Source: Spirochaetales bacterium (GTDB taxonomy: Bacteria; Spirochaetota; Spirochaetia; DTKZ01). From it: a stretch of 9,854 bases of DNA. The notes under the pieces were generated by a model, which searched no databases, had not been told where the DNA came from, and saw only the letters and a list, made by a program, of their open reading frames with translations. Position numbers and translations under genes: made by a program. Positions 6,332 through 9,854 of this stretch are shown piece by piece; within the stretch, counting starts at the first letter, position 1; each line of letters opens with the position of its first letter. Where the stretch lies: assembly GCA_031280945.1 (NCBI GenBank), contig JAITGB010000023.1, positions 1 through 9,854 on the forward strand, read 5' to 3'.

Positions 6332-8209
6332 ATGCGAGACTTTCAAGAAAATAGGCTGCGGCGTTTTCCGCGGCGTGAACATTTTGTATGCCTGATTGCG
6401 GCGGGGATTTTTTTTGCCGTTTTTTTTGCGGCCTGCCCTCCTGCGCCGGCTCCGGAGCTTTCCGGGCACGGGGCGGAGGCTTTTTACCTTGCGGCCTGGG
6501 GGAGCGATTCCAACGAGGGGACTTCGGCTGCGCAGCCTCTTAAAACTTTGCGCTACGCTGTGGCGGAGGCTGCGGAGCATCCTTCGGTGGGCACGATTAT
6601 TCTTATGGGCGGGCTTACGCCTGCGAGCGAAAACGAGGATGAGGAGCCGGACCTGGGCGTTTTTCGCGTAAACGGGACGCGGGGCAAGCTCATAACCCTG
6701 CGGGGCGAGGGGCCGGGCGCGGCGAGGCTCGACGGCGGGGGCGGGGCGAGGCCGGTTCTGTTTGTGAGCGATTCAAAGCTGCTTCTTGAAAACATTTACA
6801 TTGTAAACAGTGTGGACACGGGAATTTTTATGCTCAATAGTTCTGTTACCTTAAACGGCTGCGGGGTTACGGGCAACAGCCGCGGGGTTACGGTGAGCGG
6901 GGGCGATTTTACGATAAGCGGCGAGACGCGCATCAGCGGAAACCGGCCCCGGGGCGGGGTGTACGTGGGCCTGGGGCGTTTTACCATGAAGAGCGGGGGC
7001 ATTTTTCACAACGGGATAAAATCCTACGAAGCTGAGGGCGGCGGGGTCAGGGTCTACAAGAGTGAATTTGTTATGGAGGGCGGGGGCATTTTTCTGAACG
7101 AGGCGGCGGATTCGCCGTCCGCGCGGGGCGGCGGGCTTGCTCTGAGCGATGATTCTACGGGTTTTATGTCGGGGGTGGCGAGAATTTACGATAATACCGC
7201 AGCGGCTTCGGGGGGCGGGGTTTTTCTTGACGGCAGCAATTTTGAGATGGACGATGTTGCCGCCATTGAGAATAATAGTCTTACGCTTCTTGCCTCCGGC
7301 GGCGCGGGCAAGCCTTCGGGCGGGGGCGGGGTGTATATGCAGAACTCTTCAAACCTTACGATGCGGGGAAAATCAAAGATTTCGGGGAGCAGGGCTGTTA
7401 TCAATAATCCCTATACGTCGGGAGGGGGAGGCGTGTGCGCTCTTGAAAACAGCAGGGTTGAGATGCACGGGCGCTCTTCGGTTGAGCGCAATATTATGAG
7501 TAACATAAACAATCAGGCGGCGGAGGGGGGCGGCGTATATTTAAGTTCCAGCGTACTTATGATGTATGACGAGGCCCGCGTGGCGGAAAACAGGGCGGAT
7601 TATTCGGGGGGCGGCGTGTACCTTTCGGAGTACCGGGGCGGGATAGAGCCTGTTCTTGCTTTGTACGGGGGGGCTTCGATTTCGGGGAACACGGCGCGCC
7701 ACGGCGGGGGGGTCAGCGTTTTGGGCGCGGGCCGTGTTGGTCTGTACGGGGGGAGCGTTTCGTCCAATACGGCGGCGAACTCTGCGGGCGTAAGCAGTAC
7801 GGGCGGGGGCCTCTACAATCTGCGCGATGCGTCTTTTACGATGACGGAGGGCAGCATTTCCGATAACAAGGTGCTTTCGTCAAGCGCGGGGAGCGGCGGC
7901 GGAGGCGCGTACTGGGGGGGGACGTTTACCGTCTCGGGCGGGAGTGTTTCCGCGAATTCGACTGTAAACGGAGACGGCGGGGGGCTGTGGATTTCAGGCT
8001 ACGGCGCTTTAAGCATGAGCGGCAACAGTCTTGTGTACGGCGAGGATGCTTCTCCTCCGGTTTTTGCCAACAGGGCCGGCGGCCCGGGGGGTACGGGACA
8101 CGCGGTGTACTGGGCTTCGCCGGGCGGGGGGCGCACGCGCAACAGCACTGTATACGGGACGGACACCCTGAGTACGGATACTCAGGAAGCGCCTCCCTGG
8201 GACCGCTAA
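6332..8209 (+). CDS. Beta-helix repeat lipoprotein (DUF1565-like start, Pmp-like GGGV repeats)
   Basis: This 625-residue exported protein has a basic N-region (residues 1-16), a hydrophobic core, and a relaxed spirochaetal lipobox FAAC with lipidated Cys35, followed by a Pro-rich linker. Residues 50-80 (FYLAAWGSDSNEGTSAAQP, then LKTLRYAV) resemble the DUF1565/pectate-lyase-like entry cap. From about 208 to 560 there are roughly a dozen turns of a right-handed parallel beta-helix, each with a GGG(V/I/L) turn, an L/F-x-M strand and an I-x-x-N(xA) turn. These resemble chlamydial Pmp GGAI/FxxN repeats. No C-terminal autotransporter barrel or sorting signal follows; the chain stops at PPWDR. It is thus probably anchored by lipid and displayed in the periplasm or on the surface. 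ATG 6332 is the first in-frame start after an in-frame stop at 6326-6328; its ribosome binding site is weak. Ligand or enzymatic function is unknown. Confidence 0.85.
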   Translation: MRDFQENRLRRFPRREHFVCLIAAGIFFAVFFAACPPAPAPELSGHGAEAFYLAAWGSDSNEGTSAAQPLKTLRYAVAEAAEHPSVGTIILMGGLTPASENEDEEPDLGVFRVNGTRGKLITLRGEGPGAARLDGGGGARPVLFVSDSKLLLENIYIVNSVDTGIFMLNSSVTLNGCGVTGNSRGVTVSGGDFTISGETRISGNRPRGGVYVGLGRFTMKSGGIFHNGIKSYEAEGGGVRVYKSEFVMEGGGIFLNEAADSPSARGGGLALSDDSTGFMSGVARIYDNTAAASGGGVFLDGSNFEMDDVAAIENNSLTLLASGGAGKPSGGGGVYMQNSSNLTMRGKSKISGSRAVINNPYTSGGGGVCALENSRVEMHGRSSVERNIMSNINNQAAEGGGVYLSSSVLMMYDEARVAENRADYSGGGVYLSEYRGGIEPVLALYGGASISGNTARHGGGVSVLGAGRVGLYGGSVSSNTAANSAGVSSTGGGLYNLRDASFTMTEGSISDNKVLSSSAGSGGGGAYWGGTFTVSGGSVSANSTVNGDGGGLWISGYGALSMSGNSLVYGEDASPPVFANRAGGPGGTGHAVYWASPGGGRTRNSTVYGTDTLSTDTQEAPPWDR

Positions 8210-8214
8210 GAGCG

Positions 8215-8254
8215 GCGCAAGGATTGCCGCGCGCGCAAATACAAAAATGTGCGC
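8215..8254 (+). repeat. Possible minimal or decayed repeat copy (D)
   Basis: GCGCAAGG-ATTG (8215-8226) equals the first 13 bases of the copy B block less one G, and TGCGC (8250-8254) could mark the far end. The internal CGCGCA/TGCGCG pair (8232-8237/8250-8255) can form a short stem. The hairpin and the 3' block of copies A and B are missing, so this may be chance in GC-rich DNA. Confidence 0.25.
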
Positions 8255-8261
8255 GGAAAAC

Positions 8262-8290
8262 TTGACAAGAACGCTCCGTTTTTTTAGCAT
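8262..8290 (+). promoter_or_regulatory. Sigma70-type promoter predicting a leaderless mRNA
   Basis: A perfect TTGACA (8262-8267) is followed after 17 bases by TAGCAT (8285-8290, 4 of 6 to consensus). Counting seven bases from the end of the -10 puts transcription start at 8297, the A of the ATG of the next gene. No Shine-Dalgarno precedes that ATG, which fits leaderless translation. CATAAT at 8288-8293 is an alternative -10 but would need a 20-base spacer. Confidence 0.55.
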
Positions 8291-8296
8291 AATAGC

Positions 8297-8653
8297 ATGG
8301 AAACGTCAAAATACATGCAGCTTCTTCACAAAACGGAAGATTATATCGTTCCCTACACAAAAAACAGGGACTACCGCGAGAACTCCGTATGCTACGAGGG
8401 TGTACTGCGCAAGCATCACTACGAACAGGATATGGTGATTCTTTTGACTTCGCCTCTTTCGCAGGAAGATGCCGCGTTTTACGAATTCCGGCTTTCCGAT
8501 ATTACCCATGCCGAGGACCTTCCGAATATCGTTACGGAGACGGGCGAAAATATCCGCATGGCGCGCCTGTGGGTCAAGAAGGGCAGTACGGGGCTTCTTA
8601 TGCAGACTTTTACCGTGCAGGCCGAGGAGCGTTCCCCCCGGAGAGGTTCCTGA
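8297..8653 (+). CDS. Small protein of unknown function, upstream of the radical SAM gene
   Basis: This 118-residue, probably cytoplasmic protein has no signal peptide, membrane segment or cysteine-based metal motif (a single Cys). I do not recognise a family. It is rich in charged and aromatic residues: a helical start (METSKYMQLLHKTEDYIVPY), then a predicted mixed alpha/beta body with strands EGVLRKHHYEQDMVILLT, FYEFRLSDI, IRMARLWVKKG and GLLMQTFTVQA. The pattern resembles a compact beta-sandwich or barrel. ATG 8297 is preferred because a promoter sits directly upstream; a second Met (residue 7) also lacks a ribosome binding site. The stop TGA (8651-8653) overlaps the likely start of the radical SAM gene by one base. 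A C6 run at 8634-8639 lies near the end, where a -1 shift would fuse it to the radical SAM frame. It may be a partner of that enzyme; this is inferred from context only. Confidence 0.72.
   Translation: METSKYMQLLHKTEDYIVPYTKNRDYRENSVCYEGVLRKHHYEQDMVILLTSPLSQEDAAFYEFRLSDITHAEDLPNIVTETGENIRMARLWVKKGSTGLLMQTFTVQAEERSPRRGS
8640..8646 (+). promoter_or_regulatory. Strong Shine-Dalgarno that fixes the radical SAM start
   Basis: GGAGAGG (8640-8646) sits inside the last codons of the small upstream gene. It is 6 bases before ATT 8653 and 3 bases before CTG 8650. No ATG, GTG or TTG in the radical SAM frame lies at a usable distance, so this site points to a non-standard start codon. Confidence 0.5.
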
Positions 8654-9678
8654 TTTTACGGCCCGCTTTCCGTTTTTTTACCGGGGAGGAGGAAGGAAAA
8701 TTTCTCCGCTGCGCTTTGTGCCCCCACTCCTGTTCTATCGCTTTAGGAAAAGCGGGGCTCTGCGGTGTGCGGTACAACCGGAGCGGCGCTCCTTCTTTGC
8801 CTTTCTTTGGACGGCTTTCGGCCCTTGCCCTTGACCCCATCGAAAAAAAACCTCTCTACCACTTTTATCCGGGCAGCCGCATTTTAAGCGCGGGTTTTTT
8901 CGGGTGTAATCTTGCCTGCCCTTTTTGCCAGAATTACAGAATCTCGCAGGAGTTCCGCGGGCGGGCGGCGGAGGCTTCAGCGGCGGAGGCTGCCGGGACC
9001 GCGGAGGAGGTTTCGCCCGAAAAACTCGTTTCGCTTGGCCGCGAAGCGGATTCCGTGGGCCTTGCCTACACGTACTCGGAACCCCTTGTTCATTTTGAAT
9101 ATATCGCGGAAACCGCCGCCCGCGCGCGCAGCGCCGGCCTGAAAAACGTTCTTGTGTCAAACGGATATGTTTCGCGGCAGGCCGCCCGCGAGATTTTGGA
9201 AGTAATCGACGCGGCGAACATAGACGTGAAAAGTTTTTCCGGTGATTTCTACCGGCGCGAACTGCGCGGAAGCCTCGCGCCTGTTCTTGATTTTCTTGAA
9301 TGCGCGGCGGCCAAGATTCATCTTGAAGTTACGACTTTGATTATTCCCGGCAAGAACGACAGCGCGCGCGAGATGAAAGAGCTTTCCTCGCATATCGCGG
9401 CTCTTGATTCTGACATTCCCCTGCATCTTTCCTGTTACAGGCCCTGCTATAAGTACGACGTTCCCGCCTCGACGTACGAAAATCTCGCGCCCCTTGTCCA
9501 GACCGCGCGGGAAAAACTGCGCTATGTCTATCCGGGTAACGTCACTGTTGAAGCGAATACGCTGTGCCCGGACTGCGGAAGCCTTCTCATACATAGGCGC
9601 GGCTATACTGTGGAACGCTCCGGTTTTGAGAACGGAAAATGCCGTGCCTGCGGCCATAAGGTTCCTGTTGTGGGATAG
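8653..9678 (+). CDS. Radical SAM enzyme, AmmeMemoRadiSam/PflA-like (start codon non-standard)
   Basis: This is a cytoplasmic radical SAM protein of the PflA-like AmmeMemoRadiSam branch, whose substrate is not known to me. Counting from ATT 8653 it has 341 residues, the family's usual size. In order: an N-terminal Cys cluster CxxCPHxC (C20, C23, C27, plus C37 in GLCGVR); DPIEKKPLYHFYPGSRILS; the [4Fe-4S]/SAM motif CNLACPFC (C85, C89, C92); YTYSEP (139-144); DVKSF (191-195); HLEVTTLIIPGKND; VYPGNV; and a C-terminal zinc-ribbon-like pair of CxxC motifs (C305/C308, C330/C333). All hallmark residues are present. Homologues begin 15-20 residues before the first CxxC, which fits ATT 8653 or CTG 8650 and not the distant in-frame GTG 8569 or ATG 8389. 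It overlaps the small gene upstream by one base, implying coupled translation. AMMECR1 or MEMO1-type partners are not in this window. Confidence 0.9.
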   Translation: MLRPAFRFFTGEEEGKFLRCALCPHSCSIALGKAGLCGVRYNRSGAPSLPFFGRLSALALDPIEKKPLYHFYPGSRILSAGFFGCNLACPFCQNYRISQEFRGRAAEASAAEAAGTAEEVSPEKLVSLGREADSVGLAYTYSEPLVHFEYIAETAARARSAGLKNVLVSNGYVSRQAAREILEVIDAANIDVKSFSGDFYRRELRGSLAPVLDFLECAAAKIHLEVTTLIIPGKNDSAREMKELSSHIAALDSDIPLHLSCYRPCYKYDVPASTYENLAPLVQTAREKLRYVYPGNVTVEANTLCPDCGSLLIHRRGYTVERSGFENGKCRACGHKVPVVG

Positions 9679-9687
9679 CGGCCAGGA

Positions 9688-9711
9688 CTTCCGCATTTTT
9701 TTCAGCGGAAG
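9688..9711 (+). terminator. Stem-loop after the radical SAM gene
   Basis: CTTCCGC (9688-9694) pairs with GCGGAAG (9705-9711) around a 10-base loop containing seven T. It begins 9 bases after the stop codon. The T-run is in the loop and not after the stem, so it is not a standard intrinsic terminator, although its position suits transcript-end processing. Confidence 0.3.
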
Positions 9712-9716
9712 AATTC

Positions 9717-9854
9717 GGGCGCATTTTTGCTGCGCAAAAACCCTCAGCCCGATAAAACGCGGCTTTCAGCTATACGCAAAATCAGGCTAAGTGCGTCATG
9801 CCAACACTGTGTGGTTCCAGTCCTAATCGCCGTTTTTGAGGGGGGCTATCCGCT
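9717..9854 (-). repeat. Structured dispersed repeat, copy C (partial, minus strand)
   Basis: Read on the minus strand, the edge begins AGCGGATAGCCCCC (9854-9841), matching the 3' block of copy A. After about 100 bases comes a 7-bp hairpin TTTTTGC/GCAAAAA with loop GCA (9740-9724), then TGCGCCC (9723-9717), the same end as copies A and B. The 5' block would lie beyond the window. The interior is longer than in copies A and B, so this may be a composite or expanded copy. Confidence 0.42.

Larger units (their letters stand above)
9679..9854. other. Noncoding right edge with hairpins and repeat remnants
   Basis: No convincing gene is seen in these 176 bases. They hold a stem-loop just after the radical SAM stop, a second small hairpin, and the end of repeat copy C on the minus strand. 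A minus-strand frame open to the right edge stops at 9782-9784 but overlaps the repeat block and has no family match. Confidence 0.6.

Noticed and set aside
8203..8230. Short stems around the lipoprotein stop (CCGCT/AGCGG and GCGGC/GCCGC) as a terminator
   Set aside because: They are 5 bp, mutually exclusive, and lack a following T-run at a suitable distance; the T7 at 8279-8285 belongs to the promoter spacer of the next gene.
8389..8652. ATG 8389 as the start of the radical SAM gene
   Set aside because: It would add 88 residues unlike the family and overlap the upstream gene by 265 bases; the extra sequence reads as the out-of-frame shadow of that gene.
9810..9840. GGTTCCAGTCC resembling a tRNA T-arm
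   Set aside because: The flanking five-base arms do not pair (TGTGG against CCTAA), and no acceptor or anticodon arms were found nearby.
9782..9853. Minus-strand frame open to the right edge, as a gene end
   Set aside because: Only 23 codons are visible, overlapping the repeat block, with no recognised motif.

Overview
The window looks like chromosomal DNA of a spirochaete, most likely a Treponema-type organism. This is inference. It rests on a short-lipobox lipoprotein with a glycine-rich beta-helix, a degenerate receiver/PilZ-type protein, an AmmeMemoRadiSam-type radical SAM enzyme, and the overall style of the genes. No rRNA or other taxonomic marker is present. Most of the window is GC-rich (about 60% in sampled lines). 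The first 780 bases are clearly AT-rich (about 35% GC in sampled lines) and look acquired.

Layout: (1) 1-780, plus strand: the C-terminal end of a type ISP restriction-modification enzyme that enters from the left edge. (2) 781-928: a convergent gap filled by a structured repeat element (copy A) containing two perfect hairpins. (3) 929-4363, minus strand: a complete, intact mfd gene for the transcription-repair coupling factor. (4) 4364-4389: a 26-base divergent gap. (5) 4390-6050, plus strand: a two-gene unit made of an exported two-domain protein of unknown function and, 8 bases later, a cytoplasmic protein with a receiver-like fold that lacks its phosphorylation site plus a PilZ-like tail. 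(6) 6051-6331: a second copy of the repeat element (copy B), again with two perfect hairpins, and the upstream region of the next gene. (7) 6332-8209, plus strand: a 625-residue lipoprotein that is almost entirely right-handed beta-helix repeats. (8) 8210-8296: a short gap with a good sigma70-type promoter placed so that transcription would begin at the start codon itself. (9) 8297-8653 and about 8653-9678, plus strand: a small protein of unknown function, overlapping by one base the gene for a PflA/AmmeMemoRadiSam-type radical SAM enzyme, which appears to use a non-standard start codon. (10) 9679-9854: noncoding DNA with hairpins and what looks like the end of a third repeat copy (copy C) in the opposite orientation.

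How the genes relate: mfd is a stand-alone housekeeping repair gene. The pair 4390/5364 is probably co-transcribed and translationally coupled, so the exported protein and the degenerate receiver-PilZ protein may act in one process. The pair 8297/8653 is probably translated from one, possibly leaderless, mRNA. The beta-helix lipoprotein is a single gene of likely cell-surface or periplasmic role.

The most unusual signal is the repeat family. Two copies share a 16-base 5' block (15 of 16 identical), and a 3' block of the AGCGGATAGCCC type is shared more loosely by all three. In copies A and B, GCGCA/TGCGC ends enclose the element. The hairpins have 7- to 15-bp perfect stems that mostly differ in sequence, and four of the five close on a GCN trinucleotide loop. 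No CRISPR array, tRNA, rRNA, insertion sequence or riboswitch could be supported.
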